The notes: generated by a model not told the origin, from the letters alone. Shown: positions 55,550 through 64,000, numbered from the stretch's first letter. The stretch is DNA of 64,000 bases from Panacagrimonas sp052386745 (GCA_052386745.1 JBQTJW010000013.1:11219-75218); one strand, 5' to 3'. Numbers and translations: made by a program.

Positions 55550-56728
55550 ATGAGCCAGAACGTCGTGGTTGCCGGGGTCGGCATGGTCCCGTTCGTCAAG
55601 CCGGGCACCTCCGCCCCGTACTTCGAGATGGGCGCCGAGGCCACCCGCCGCGCGCTCGCCGATGCCGGCGTCGACTACCGCAAGGTGCAGCAGGCCTTCG
55701 TCGGCTACGTCTACGGCGATTCCACCTGCGGCCAGCGCGCGCTGTACCCGGTGGGCATGACCGGCATCCCCATCGTCAACGTCAACAACAACTGCTCCAC
55801 CGGCTCCACCGCGCTGTTCATGGCGCGCCAGGCGGTGCTCTCGGGACAGGCAGACTGCGTGCTGGCGCTCGGGTTCGAGCAGATGAAGCCCGGCGCGCTC
55901 GGCTCCTACTTCAACGACCGCCCGACGCCGTTCGACAATTTCGACGAACTCTGCGGCGAGCTGGTGGGCCAGCCGGACGTGCCCTTCGCCATCCGCTATT
56001 TCGGCGGCGCCGGCATCGCGCACATGGAAAAGTACGGCACCAAGGCCGAGACTTTCGCCAAGATCCGCGCCAAGGCCAGCCGCCACGCGTCCAAGAACCC
56101 GGTGGCGCTGTTCCGCAAGGAAGTGACGACCGAGGAAGTCATGGCCTCGCCGGTGCTGATGGGCCCGCTCACGCGCCTGATGGCCTGCCCGCCCACCTGC
56201 GGCGCGGCTGCGGCCATCATCTGCACCGAGCAGTTCGCCCGGGCCAACGGCCTGGACGCGCGCGTGAAGATCGTCGCCCAGGCAATGACCACCGACACCC
56301 CCAGCACCTTCGAGGCGCGCAACATGATGCAGCTGGTGGGCAGCGACATGGCGCGCGCCGCGGCCGACCAGGTGTACGCGGCGTCCGGCATCGGCCCGGA
56401 GGATGTGAAGGTGGTGGAACTGCACGACTGCTTCGCGACCAACGAGCTGCTGACCTACGAGGCGCTGCGCCTGGCGCCGGACGGCGGCGGCGAGAAGTTC
56501 GTCAACGACGGCGACAACACCTACGGCGGCCGCGTGGTCACCAATCCCTCGGGCGGGCTGCTGTCCAAGGGCCATCCGCTGGGCGCCACGGGCCTGGCGC
56601 AGTGCACGGAGCTGGTCCAGCAGCTGCGCGGGCAGTCCGGCGACCGCCAGGTGGCGGGCGCCAAGGTGGCGCTGCAGCACAATCTGGGCCTTGGCGGCGC
56701 CTGCGTCGTCACCATGTACCAGGCCTGA
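55550..56728 (+). CDS. thiolase (SCP-x/sterol carrier-type acetyl-CoA acyltransferase)
   Basis: A 392-residue thiolase. The nucleophile is Cys82 in VNNNCSTGSTAL, the catalytic His is in VELHDCFATNE, and GHPLGATG is the C-terminal motif. This SCP-x subclass cleaves branched or steroid-type 3-ketoacyl-CoAs. AGGAG lies 6 bp before ATG 55550. It heads the plus-strand second block; the SDR follows 10 bp later. Confidence 0.93.
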   Translation: MSQNVVVAGVGMVPFVKPGTSAPYFEMGAEATRRALADAGVDYRKVQQAFVGYVYGDSTCGQRALYPVGMTGIPIVNVNNNCSTGSTALFMARQAVLSGQADCVLALGFEQMKPGALGSYFNDRPTPFDNFDELCGELVGQPDVPFAIRYFGGAGIAHMEKYGTKAETFAKIRAKASRHASKNPVALFRKEVTTEEVMASPVLMGPLTRLMACPPTCGAAAAIICTEQFARANGLDARVKIVAQAMTTDTPSTFEARNMMQLVGSDMARAAADQVYAASGIGPEDVKVVELHDCFATNELLTYEALRLAPDGGGEKFVNDGDNTYGGRVVTNPSGGLLSKGHPLGATGLAQCTELVQQLRGQSGDRQVAGAKVALQHNLGLGGACVVTMYQA

Positions 56729-56738
56729 GGGCGCGCCG

Positions 56739-57563
56739 ATGAAGCTTTCCGGAAAAGTCGCCATCGTCAGCGGTTCGGGCCGCGGCATCGGGCGCGAGAT
56801 CGCCCTCAAGCTGGCGTCCGAGGGTGCCAGCGTGGTGGTGAACGACCTGGACGCCGCGCCCGCCGTGGACACGGTGGCGGCCATCGCGGCCGCCGGCGGC
56901 AAGGCGGTGCCCTGCGTCGGCAGCGTGACGGAATCGGGTTTTGCCGAGCGCTTCGTCGGCACGGCCATCGAGCAGCTCGGCGGCCTGGACATCATCGTCA
57001 ACAACGCCGGCTACACCTGGGACAGCGTCATCCAGAAGATGAGCGACGAGCAGTGGCGCGCGATCATGGACGTGCATGTCACCGCGCCGTTCCAGATCCT
57101 GCGCGCGGCGGCCGAGTTCTTCCGCGTGCAGGCCAAGAAGGAGGCCGCGGAAGGCCGCGAGGTGTTCCGCAAGGTGGTCAACATCTCGTCCATCGCCGGC
57201 ACCGGCGGCAACGTGGGCCAGGCCAACTACTCGGCGGGCAAGGCGGCGGTGATCGGCCTGACCAAGGCCATGTCCAAGGAATGGGGTCGCTACAAGGTCA
57301 ACGTCAACTGCGTGGCCTTCGGGCTGATCCGCACGCGCCTGACCGAGGCGCCGGCAACGGGTAACGCGAGCATCGACATCGAGGGCCGCACCCTGAAGGT
57401 GGGCGTGAACCCGGAGCTGCTGAAGTCGATGGAGGCCGGCATTCCCCTTGGACGTGCGGGCACGCCGGCCGAGGCCGCGGGCGCGGTGTACCTGTTCTGC
57501 ACGCCGGAATCGAATTACGTGAGCGGGCAGGTGCTGTTGTGCGGCGGCGGGTTTTCGATGTAG
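56739..57563 (+). CDS. SDR-family oxidoreductase (3-ketoacyl-CoA/ACP reductase type)
   Basis: A 274-residue short-chain dehydrogenase. SGSGRGIGREIALKLASEGASVVVNDLD binds NAD(P), NNAGYTWD follows, Ser in NISSIAGTGGNVGQ and the catalytic YSAGKAA are present, and it ends in SGQVLLCGGGFSM. It may oxidise a hydroxyacyl-CoA for the thiolase before it, as IpdF-type SDRs do in steroid ring degradation. ATG 56739 lies 10 bp after the thiolase stop. Confidence 0.92.
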   Translation: MKLSGKVAIVSGSGRGIGREIALKLASEGASVVVNDLDAAPAVDTVAAIAAAGGKAVPCVGSVTESGFAERFVGTAIEQLGGLDIIVNNAGYTWDSVIQKMSDEQWRAIMDVHVTAPFQILRAAAEFFRVQAKKEAAEGREVFRKVVNISSIAGTGGNVGQANYSAGKAAVIGLTKAMSKEWGRYKVNVNCVAFGLIRTRLTEAPATGNASIDIEGRTLKVGVNPELLKSMEAGIPLGRAGTPAEAAGAVYLFCTPESNYVSGQVLLCGGGFSM

Positions 57564-57630
57564 TTGAGGGGGATCGGCTCGTGGCGCGAAGCGTGAGCAC
57601 TTGTTTTTCAGGGGCGCGCCGCGCATCCGA

Positions 57631-57658
57631 TTCAAAATGGACGCGCAGGGATTAGACT
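57631..57658 (+). promoter_or_regulatory. candidate promoter for the Baeyer-Villiger monooxygenase
   Basis: TTCAAA (57631-57636), 16 bp, TAGACT (57653-57658); four of six matches in each hexamer. A leader of about 80 nt with competing hairpins follows. Confidence 0.4.
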
Positions 57659-57669
57659 CTGTGCCCTAT

Positions 57670-57699
57670 GCCCGGCAGCGCCGGGCGCAAGCAGCCCGG
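57670..57699 (+). promoter_or_regulatory. competing leader hairpins before the Baeyer-Villiger monooxygenase
   Basis: GCCCGGC (57670-57676), GCCGGGC (57680-57686) and GCCCGG (57694-57699): the middle segment can pair with either neighbour. This resembles attenuator-style alternative structures, but no T tract or leader peptide is evident. Confidence 0.35.
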
Positions 57700-57743
57700 T
57701 ACAGGGCCGCTGCGGATTAGGATTTATGACCAGGAGGAGACAG

Positions 57744-59360
57744 ATGCAAAAGACTCAAGCTGCCAAGGACGTGAAACTCGACTTCGACGCGGTCGTCATC
57801 GGCGCCGGGTTCGGCGGGATGTACGCGGTGCGCAAGTTGCGCGACGAGCTCGGCATGACCGTTCGCGGCTACGACAAGGCCGGCGACGTGGGCGGCACCT
57901 GGTACTGGAACCGTTATCCCGGTGCGCTTTCCGACACCGAGGGCTTCATCTACTGCTATTCCTTTGACCATGACCTGCTGCAGGACTGGAACTGGAAGAC
58001 CAAGTACCTGCCGCAGCCGCATATCCTCTCGTACCTCAACCACGTGGCGGACCGCTTCGATCTGCGCCGCAGCTTCCAGTTCAACACCGGCGTGGAGGCC
58101 GCGCACTTCGACGAGGCCACCAACTCCTGGCTGATCCGCACCGACAAGGGCGACACGGTGCGCGCGCGCTACGTGATCAGCGCCATGGGCCTGCTCTCGT
58201 CCACCAACGTGCCCAACATCAAGGGCAAGGAAACCTTCAAGGGCAAGCTGATCCACACCGGCAAGTGGCCGGCGGACCTGGACCTGAGCGGCAAGCGCGT
58301 GGGCGTGATCGGCACCGGGTCCACCGGCTGCCAGTTCATCACGGCCTCTGCTCCTGTCGTCAAGCACCTGACCGTGTTCCAGCGCTCGCCCCAGTACAGC
58401 GTGCCCACGGCCAACGGCCCGGTCACCGCCGAGTACATTGCCGAGTGCAAGAAGAACTACAAGGAAATCTGGAAGGGCGTGCGTGATTCGCAGGTGGCGT
58501 TCGGCTTCACCGAAAGCACCGTGCCGGCCATGAGCGTCTCCGAAGCGGAGCGCGAAGCCCGTTTCCAGGAAGCCTGGGATTACGGCGGCGGCTTCCGCTT
58601 CATGTTCTGGACCTTCGGCGACATCGCCATCGACCCGGCGGCCAACGAGGCGGCCGCATCGTTCATCCGGAAGAAGATCGGCCAGATCGTCAAGGACCCG
58701 GAAACCGCGCGCAAGCTCACGCCCAAGGACCTCTACGCCAAGCGCCCGCTGTGCGACAGCGGCTACTACGCCACCTTCAACCGCGACAACGTCACGCTGG
58801 TGGACGTGAAGGCCAACCCCATCGCCGAGCTGACACCCAAGGGCGCCAAGACCGCAGACGGCGTGGAGCACGAGCTGGACGTGCTGGTGTTCGCCACCGG
58901 CTTTGACGCGGTGGACGGCGCCTACACGCGCATGGACATCCGCGGCCGCAACAACCTGCTGATCAAGGACAAGTGGAAGAACGGCCCCAAGAGCTACCTG
59001 GGCGTGGCGTCGCCGGAATTCCCCAACTTCTTCATGGTGCTGGGCCCCAACGGCCCGTTCACCAACCTGCCGCCCTCGATCGAGGTGCAGGTGGAGTGGA
59101 TCTCGGACCTGATCAAGCACATGAACGACAGCGGCAAGACCGTGGTCGAGGCCACCCAGCCGGCCGAGGATGCCTGGACCAAGACCTGTGACGAAATCGC
59201 CGCCATGACCTTGTTCCCCAAGGCAGAGTCCTGGATCTTCGGCGCCAACATCCCGGGCAAGCCGAACACGGTCATGTTCTACATGGCCGGGCTGGGCGCC
59301 TACCGGCAGAAGGGTTCCGAGGTGGCTTCCAAGGGTTACGAAGGCTTCGCCATCGCCTGA
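57744..59360 (+). CDS. type I Baeyer-Villiger monooxygenase (cyclohexanone/steroid monooxygenase-like)
   Basis: A 538-residue FAD/NADPH enzyme that inserts oxygen beside a ketone to form an ester or lactone. FAD-binding GAGFGG is at residues 20-25, the BVMO fingerprint FKGKLIHTGKWP at 165-176 fits FxGxxxHxxxWP, and the NADPH-binding GTGSTG is at 190-195. VGGTWYWNRYPG is also typical. ATG 57744 has AGGAGG 7 bp upstream. Ketone substrate unknown; alicyclic or steroid ketones are most common for this subgroup. Confidence 0.93.
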   Translation: MQKTQAAKDVKLDFDAVVIGAGFGGMYAVRKLRDELGMTVRGYDKAGDVGGTWYWNRYPGALSDTEGFIYCYSFDHDLLQDWNWKTKYLPQPHILSYLNHVADRFDLRRSFQFNTGVEAAHFDEATNSWLIRTDKGDTVRARYVISAMGLLSSTNVPNIKGKETFKGKLIHTGKWPADLDLSGKRVGVIGTGSTGCQFITASAPVVKHLTVFQRSPQYSVPTANGPVTAEYIAECKKNYKEIWKGVRDSQVAFGFTESTVPAMSVSEAEREARFQEAWDYGGGFRFMFWTFGDIAIDPAANEAAASFIRKKIGQIVKDPETARKLTPKDLYAKRPLCDSGYYATFNRDNVTLVDVKANPIAELTPKGAKTADGVEHELDVLVFATGFDAVDGAYTRMDIRGRNNLLIKDKWKNGPKSYLGVASPEFPNFFMVLGPNGPFTNLPPSIEVQVEWISDLIKHMNDSGKTVVEATQPAEDAWTKTCDEIAAMTLFPKAESWIFGANIPGKPNTVMFYMAGLGAYRQKGSEVASKGYEGFAIA

Positions 59361-59497
59361 CCGGACGGGGCATGTCGGCCCCGCGCTGCACCGGGAGCTC
59401 GCTGCGGTTGCGGGTTCCCGGTGCAGTTTCTTCTTCCGGGCTCCCCCGGGTGTTGCGCGCTGCGACCCCGGCACGCCCGACTCGTCCCGAGGTCCGT

Positions 59498-60649
59498 ATG
59501 CATTTCGGGTTTACCGAAGACCAGGTCCTGCTGCGGGAAAGCGTGCGCAGCATGCTCGACCGCATCGCCACGCCCGAGTACGTGAAGCGCTGCGACACCG
59601 GGCCGCATTACCCCTACGAGCTGTACGACGCCTATGTCGAAATGGGCCTGCTCGCGCTGCCGTTTCCGGAGTCGGTGGGCGGGCTGGGCGGCAGCGTCAT
59701 CGACTTCGCCATCGTGGCCGAGGAGCTCGGCCGTAAGAGCTACGATTTTCTCGGCGCCTACGGGCTCAGCGTCTTCAACGGCCTGAACATCCTGCACCAC
59801 GGCACCGAAGCGCAGCAGCAGCACTGGCTGCCGAAGCTGCTGGCCGGCGAGGTGCGGATGTCCATCTCCATGACCGAGCCCGGCGCGGGTTCGGATGCCG
59901 GCGCCATGCGCACCCTGGCGCGGCAGGACGGCGACCACTGGGTCATCAACGGGCAAAAGGTGTTCTCGACCGCGGCCGGCGCACGCGACACCGTCATCAA
60001 CCTCTATGCCCGCACCCGCACCGAAGGGCCTTACCAGGACGGCATCTCGCTGTTCCTCGTCGACAACACTGCGCCCGGCGTGACCCTGCGCAAGCTCGAC
60101 ACCCTGGGCCGCCGCTCGCTCGGCACCTACGAGATCTTTTTCGACGAGGTGCGCGTGCCGACCGAGCGGCTGGTGGGCGAGCCGCACAAGGGCTGGTCGT
60201 ACATGCTGGCCGGGCTGCAGCTGGAGCGGCTGATGACCACGGCCGGCTACTGCGGCGCGGCGCAGTCGGCGGTGGACCTGGCGCTGGACTACGCCAAGGA
60301 GCGCCGGCAGTTCGGCAAGCCCATCGGCAGCTTTCAGTCCATCGGCCACCTGCTGGCGGACATGCAGACCGCGGTGGAGGCCAGCCGCCTGCTGATGTGG
60401 CGCGCGGCCTGGCAGCTGGAGCGCGGCGAGGACGCGCTGATGGCCATCTCGCAGGCCAAGCTGTTCGGCTCCGAGACCTACGCCAGCATCGCCAACCAGG
60501 GCATGCAGATCTTCGGCGGCTACGGCTACATGATGGAGTACGACATGCAGCGTCATTACCGCGATGCGCGCTCCACCACCATCACCGCCGGCACCTCGCA
60601 GATGCAGCGCAACCTCATCGCCGGGCTGATGGGCCTGAAAAGCCGGTGA
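59498..60649 (+). CDS. acyl-CoA dehydrogenase
   Basis: A 383-residue acyl-CoA dehydrogenase. SISMTEPGAGSDAGAMRT is the signature region, GLQLERLMTTAGYCG holds an IVD-type catalytic Glu, and FGGYGYMMEYDMQRHYRDAR with AGTSQMQRNLIAG forms the C-terminus. ATG 59498 gives the family start MHFGFTEDQVLL; the longer open frame upstream is leader DNA. The next dehydrogenase follows 7 bp later. Confidence 0.92.
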   Translation: MHFGFTEDQVLLRESVRSMLDRIATPEYVKRCDTGPHYPYELYDAYVEMGLLALPFPESVGGLGGSVIDFAIVAEELGRKSYDFLGAYGLSVFNGLNILHHGTEAQQQHWLPKLLAGEVRMSISMTEPGAGSDAGAMRTLARQDGDHWVINGQKVFSTAAGARDTVINLYARTRTEGPYQDGISLFLVDNTAPGVTLRKLDTLGRRSLGTYEIFFDEVRVPTERLVGEPHKGWSYMLAGLQLERLMTTAGYCGAAQSAVDLALDYAKERRQFGKPIGSFQSIGHLLADMQTAVEASRLLMWRAAWQLERGEDALMAISQAKLFGSETYASIANQGMQIFGGYGYMMEYDMQRHYRDARSTTITAGTSQMQRNLIAGLMGLKSR

Positions 60650-60656
60650 GCACGCG

Positions 60657-61823
60657 ATGAACTTCGACCTCACGCCCGAGCAGCTGGAACTGCGCGACGC
60701 TGCCCGGCGTCTCGCGCAGGAGCACTTCAAGGACAAGGCGGCGCAGTGGGACCGCAACCAGGAGTTTCCCGAGGAGAACAAGAAGTTGCTGGCGGAGCTG
60801 GGCTACCTGGGCCTGTCGATCGATACCGGCTACGGCGGCTCCGGCGCCGGGCTGGTGAGCACCTACCTGGTGGTGGAGGAGATCGCCAAGGTCGACCTGC
60901 TCACCGCGATGATCGTGCACGACCAGAACGTCTCGCCGCGCATCATCGCCAACCACGCGCCGCCGGTGCTGCGCGAGCGCCTGCTGCCCAAGGTGGCCCG
61001 CGGCGAGCTGGAGATCAGCATCGCCTGGACCGAGCCGCAGGCCGGCTCCGACGGCACCGCGATCCGCACCACGGCCACGCGCGACGGGGATGGCTACCTC
61101 GTCAACGGCCAGAAGATCTTCACCACCTTCGGCGACCGTGCCGACCTGCACCTGGTCTACGCGCGCTTCGGCCAGAGCCAGGGCGCGCGCGGCATCGGCA
61201 CCCTCCTGGTGGAACGCGAGCGCCCCGGCGTCACCGTGCGCCCGCTGCCGTACAAGATGGGCGTGCGCGGCGCCTCGGAGAACGAGCTGTTCTTCGACAA
61301 TGTGCGGGTGCCGGCGGGCAATGTCGTCACGCTGGGGGATCCGGCCAGTTCGCGCGGCTTCACGGCGGCGCTGAACATCTACAACGGCACGCGCGTCGGC
61401 ATGGGCGTGATGGCGCTCGGCGTGGCTCAGGGCGCCTTCGATCTGGCGCGCGACTACATGATGGTGCGCGAGCAGTTCGGCCAGAAGCTGTGCGACATGC
61501 AGGGCCTGCGCTGGATGATGGCCGACATGCTGATCGACATCGAGGCCGCGCGCTGCCTCTGCTACAAGGCACTGGCGCTGGTGGATGCGGGCAAACCCGA
61601 CCCCTGCCTGTCGTCCATCGCCAAGGTGCAGGCCACCGAGATGGCGCAGAAGGTGACGCTGCAGTGCCAGCAGATGTTCGGCGGCTACGGCTACTTCGGC
61701 CTGCTGCCGCTGGAGCGCATGGTGCGCGACGTGCGCATGCTCACCCTCACCGGCGGCACCACGCAGACGCAGAAGAACATCATCGCCGGGCACATCTTCG
61801 GCGCCCAGGAAAACCGTCCATGA
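60657..61823 (+). CDS. acyl-CoA dehydrogenase lacking the usual catalytic Glu
   Basis: A 388-residue acyl-CoA dehydrogenase. SIAWTEPQAGSDGTAIRT is intact. At the IVD-type position it reads NIYNGTRVGMG (Thr in place of Glu), and at the MCAD-type position LTLTGGTTQTQKN (Gly in place of Glu). Either another residue is the base or it acts as a partner subunit. Some alicyclic acyl-CoA dehydrogenases use an Asp elsewhere in the fold. The stop overlaps the next ATG (ATGA). Confidence 0.9.
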   Translation: MNFDLTPEQLELRDAARRLAQEHFKDKAAQWDRNQEFPEENKKLLAELGYLGLSIDTGYGGSGAGLVSTYLVVEEIAKVDLLTAMIVHDQNVSPRIIANHAPPVLRERLLPKVARGELEISIAWTEPQAGSDGTAIRTTATRDGDGYLVNGQKIFTTFGDRADLHLVYARFGQSQGARGIGTLLVERERPGVTVRPLPYKMGVRGASENELFFDNVRVPAGNVVTLGDPASSRGFTAALNIYNGTRVGMGVMALGVAQGAFDLARDYMMVREQFGQKLCDMQGLRWMMADMLIDIEAARCLCYKALALVDAGKPDPCLSSIAKVQATEMAQKVTLQCQQMFGGYGYFGLLPLERMVRDVRMLTLTGGTTQTQKNIIAGHIFGAQENRP

Positions 61824-62590
61824 CCGTCAGACTCGAACGCCAGGGCGGCATCGCCCGCATCATCCTTGACCGCCCGGAGCGCCTCAACGCGCTCACCGGC
61901 GACATGAAGGACCAGATCACCCGCTTCTGCCACGAGATCGCGCTGGACCGCAGCGTGCGCGTGGTGGTGCTGAGCGGGGAAGGGCGCGCGTTCTGCTCCG
62001 GCGCGGATGTCGGCACCATGAAGGAGTTCGACCTGCCCGACGGCCGCGCCCGCATCCAGCGCGCGCACCGCGCCATCCTCGCCCTGGCGCACCTGGACAA
62101 GCCGGTCATCAGCGCCGTGCGCGGCGCCACCGTCGGCGTGGGCTGGAGCCTGGTGCTGGCCAGCGATCTCATCATCGCCTCCGAGAACGCGCGTTTCGGG
62201 CTGGTGTTCAAGAAGGTGGGCCTGGCGCCGGATGGCGGCGCCTGCTACTTCCTCACCCAGTACATGGGCGTGCTGCGCGCCAAGGAGCTGATGCTGTCGG
62301 CGCGCCTGGTCGACGCCGCCGAGGCCAGGCGGCTCGGCCTGGTCACCGAGGTGGTGCCGGACGACCGGCTGGACGCGCGCGCCATGGAATGGGCCGAGGA
62401 ACTCGCGGCCGGCCCCACCTTCGCCCTGGGCATGGGCAAGCGCCTGTTCGCGGGCGCCTTCCGGCCCAGCCTGGAGGAATTCCTGGAGCTGGAAACGCAC
62501 GTGCAGAACGAGGTGCTGCGCACCGACGACCACCTCGAAGGCGCCCACGCCTTCCTGGACAAGCGCAAGCCGGCCTTCAAGGGCTACTGA
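61820..62590 (+). CDS. enoyl-CoA hydratase/isomerase family protein
   Basis: A 256-residue crotonase. RAFCSGADVGTM and RGATVGVGWSLVLASDLIIA form the oxyanion hole; FKKVGLAPDGGACYFLTQYMG has Asp where hydratases often have the second Glu, more like PaaG-type isomerases. ATG 61820 overlaps the preceding stop. It may move or hydrate the double bond made by the neighbouring dehydrogenases. Confidence 0.9.
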   Translation: MTVRLERQGGIARIILDRPERLNALTGDMKDQITRFCHEIALDRSVRVVVLSGEGRAFCSGADVGTMKEFDLPDGRARIQRAHRAILALAHLDKPVISAVRGATVGVGWSLVLASDLIIASENARFGLVFKKVGLAPDGGACYFLTQYMGVLRAKELMLSARLVDAAEARRLGLVTEVVPDDRLDARAMEWAEELAAGPTFALGMGKRLFAGAFRPSLEEFLELETHVQNEVLRTDDHLEGAHAFLDKRKPAFKGY

Positions 62591-62601
62591 CCGGACCCGC
62601 C

Positions 62602-63777
62602 ATGTTCCAGCTCGATCCCGAACTCGAATCCTTCCGCCAGGACGTCCGCCGCACCGCCGAGCGCGCGTTCAGCGCCAAGGCCGCGTACTGGGACGAGCAG
62701 GAGGAGTACCCGCTGGAAAACCGCGAGCTGCTCGCAAAGCTCGGCTACCTGGGCCTGGTGATCCCGGAGGAATACGGTGGCGTGGGCGCGCCGGTGATCC
62801 AGGGCACGATCATGCTCGAGGAGATTGCGCGCGTGTGCTTCAACACCGCGCTGATCGCGCAGCTGGCGCTCAACGGCCCGGCGCGCGCCATCGCCATCCT
62901 CGGCAGCGAGGAGCAGAAGCGGCGCTGGCTGCCGGGCTGCGTCAGCGGCCAGAATCTGTTCGCCATCGGCATCAGCGAGCCGGGCGCCGGCTCGGCGATG
63001 ACCGACATGATCACCTCGGCCACGCCCGACGGCGACCACATCGTGCTCAACGGCCAAAAGGGCTTCTGCACCAGCGGGCACCTGGCCACGCACATCTTCG
63101 TGTTCGCGCGCTGGGGCAAGACCCAGGGGCCGCGCGGCATCGGTGCGCTGGTGGTGGAAAAGGGCACGCCGGGATTCGAGATCGGCCATCCCGGTCCGAA
63201 GATGGGCGGGCGCGGTGTGGCGGAAGTGGAGCTGTTCTTCGATCACTGCCGCGTGCCGGTGGAGAACCTGATCAGGGCCGGCGACCCGAACTCCACGCGC
63301 AGCTTCAAGCGCCTGATGAGTTCCTTCGGCCCCGAGCGCGTCGGCAATGCGGCGATGTGCCTGGGTGTGGCGCAGGGCGCCTACGAACTGGCCCGCAGCT
63401 ACTCGCTGGAGCGCAAGCAGTTCGGCAAGCCGATCTGCGAATTCCAGGGCATCCAGTGGAAGGTCGCGGACATGGCCACGCAGATCCACGCCGCGCGCCT
63501 GATGATCTACCGCGCCGCCACGAATCTGGTGGATGGATTTCCCGATCCGCTGGAAGCGGCCTACGCCAAGCTCTACGCCAACGAGATGGTGCAGCGCGTG
63601 ACCAACGAGGCATTGCAGATTCACGGTCATTACGGCTTCACCCGCGAGTTCCCGCTGGAACGCATGGTGCGCGACTGCCGCGGCTTCGCCCTCGGCGGCG
63701 GCACCACGGAAATCCTTCGCAACACCATCGCGGCCATGGTCTACGGCAGGGCCTTCGATCAGCGCGCGGGCAGCTGA
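62602..63777 (+). CDS. acyl-CoA dehydrogenase
   Basis: A 391-residue acyl-CoA dehydrogenase. AIGISEPGAGSAMTDMIT is the signature, SSFGPERVGNAAMCLG keeps an IVD-type Glu, and IHGHYGFTREFPLERMVRDCRGF with GGGTTEILRNTIAAM ends it. It starts 11 bp after the crotonase. With the Glu-less protein at 60657 it could form a mixed oligomer, which is inference only. Confidence 0.92.
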   Translation: MFQLDPELESFRQDVRRTAERAFSAKAAYWDEQEEYPLENRELLAKLGYLGLVIPEEYGGVGAPVIQGTIMLEEIARVCFNTALIAQLALNGPARAIAILGSEEQKRRWLPGCVSGQNLFAIGISEPGAGSAMTDMITSATPDGDHIVLNGQKGFCTSGHLATHIFVFARWGKTQGPRGIGALVVEKGTPGFEIGHPGPKMGGRGVAEVELFFDHCRVPVENLIRAGDPNSTRSFKRLMSSFGPERVGNAAMCLGVAQGAYELARSYSLERKQFGKPICEFQGIQWKVADMATQIHAARLMIYRAATNLVDGFPDPLEAAYAKLYANEMVQRVTNEALQIHGHYGFTREFPLERMVRDCRGFALGGGTTEILRNTIAAMVYGRAFDQRAGS

Positions 63778-63813
63778 TTCATCCAAATAGCAGTCTGACG
63801 AGGAGAACCCTGC

Positions 63814-64000
63814 ATGAGCACCATCGAACAGTTCGATGCCGTCGTGATCGGCGCCGGCATCTCTGGCATGTACCAGCTGCACCGCCTGCGCAAACTCAGC
63901 ATGAAGGTGCGCGTGTTCGAAACCGGCGACGGCGTCGGCGGCACCTGGTACTGGAACCGCTATCCCGGCGCGCGTTTCGATTCCGAGAGCTACAGCTCCT
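63814..64000 (+). CDS. second type I Baeyer-Villiger monooxygenase, N-terminal part
   Basis: The first 62 codons of a flavin monooxygenase that runs out of the window. GAGISGMYQLHRLR is the FAD loop and VGGTWYWNRYPGARFDSESY the conserved active-site segment of the family. It differs clearly from the protein at 57744, so it is a second enzyme and not a recent copy. GAGGAG lies 9 bp before ATG 63814. Last visible gene of the second catabolic block. Confidence 0.88.
   Translation, partial: MSTIEQFDAVVIGAGISGMYQLHRLRKLSMKVRVFETGDGVGGTWYWNRYPGARFDSESYSS

Overview
The window is 64 kb of GC-rich bacterial chromosome. The housekeeping blocks point to a gammaproteobacterium: degP/mucD, a glutaredoxin-like gene, lepA, lepB, rnc, era and recO in that order; gspA and gspB; a yciB-yciI-bolA operon with yciO beside it; glnE; and a monomeric NADP isocitrate dehydrogenase. 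The rich acyl-CoA and Baeyer-Villiger gene content would suit environmental lineages that degrade steroids, terpenoids or hydrocarbons (Nevskiales/Steroidobacter-like or similar). That placement is inference only. I see no rRNA, tRNA, CRISPR array, insertion sequence, integrase or prophage.

Layout. 1-5.5 kb: the translation, secretion and RNA-processing operon (end of a DegP-type protease, glutaredoxin-like protein, LepA, signal peptidase I, RNase III, Era, RecO). 5.5-9.6 kb: a small membrane protein, a regulatory-looking gap, the ExeA/GspA-GspB pair and an orphan ParA ATPase. 9.7-14 kb: bolA, yciI, yciB, yciO, then a rhamnose-type polysaccharide group (glycosyltransferase, rfbD, rfbC). 14-18 kb: a three-gene biotin-dependent acyl-CoA carboxylase whose alpha subunit is split by one in-frame TGA. 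18-23.5 kb: EamA transporter, GFA-family protein, TauD-type dioxygenase, enoyl-CoA hydratase, citryl-CoA-lyase-like protein, NUDIX hydrolase and FMN reductase. 23.9-40 kb: a long run of plus-strand catabolic genes (luciferase-like monooxygenase, five acyl-CoA dehydrogenases, HSL-type esterase, acyl-CoA ligase, DUF35 protein plus thiolase-like aldolase, SDR, MaoC hydratase, crotonase, MAPEG protein, class III CoA-transferase). 40-46 kb: a minus-strand surface-glycan cassette containing a sulfotransferase-sulfotransferase-glycosyltransferase fusion. 46-51.6 kb: glnE and icd. 51.8-64 kb: a second catabolic block (hydrolase, acyl-CoA ligase, BadI/MenB-like hydrolase, thiolase, SDR, Baeyer-Villiger monooxygenase, three acyl-CoA dehydrogenases, crotonase, start of a second Baeyer-Villiger monooxygenase).

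How the genes may work together. The two catabolic blocks together hold eight acyl-CoA dehydrogenases, two acyl-CoA ligases, several crotonase-fold enzymes, two SDRs, a normal thiolase and a thiolase-like protein that has lost the thiolase Cys and His, as Ltp2-type retro-aldolases have. This fits activation and stepwise shortening of a branched or cyclic carboxylic acid (steroid side chain, terpenoid or alicyclic acid) plus ring opening by Baeyer-Villiger oxidation and a BadI/MenB-type C-C hydrolase. A shared 14-bp palindromic motif (CNAAC-N4-GTTNG) lies in front of the EamA transporter, the 29.2 kb acyl-CoA dehydrogenase and both arms of the divergent promoter at 55.3-55.5 kb, so the blocks are probably one regulon under a TetR-type repressor encoded elsewhere. 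The substrate cannot be read from sequence alone.
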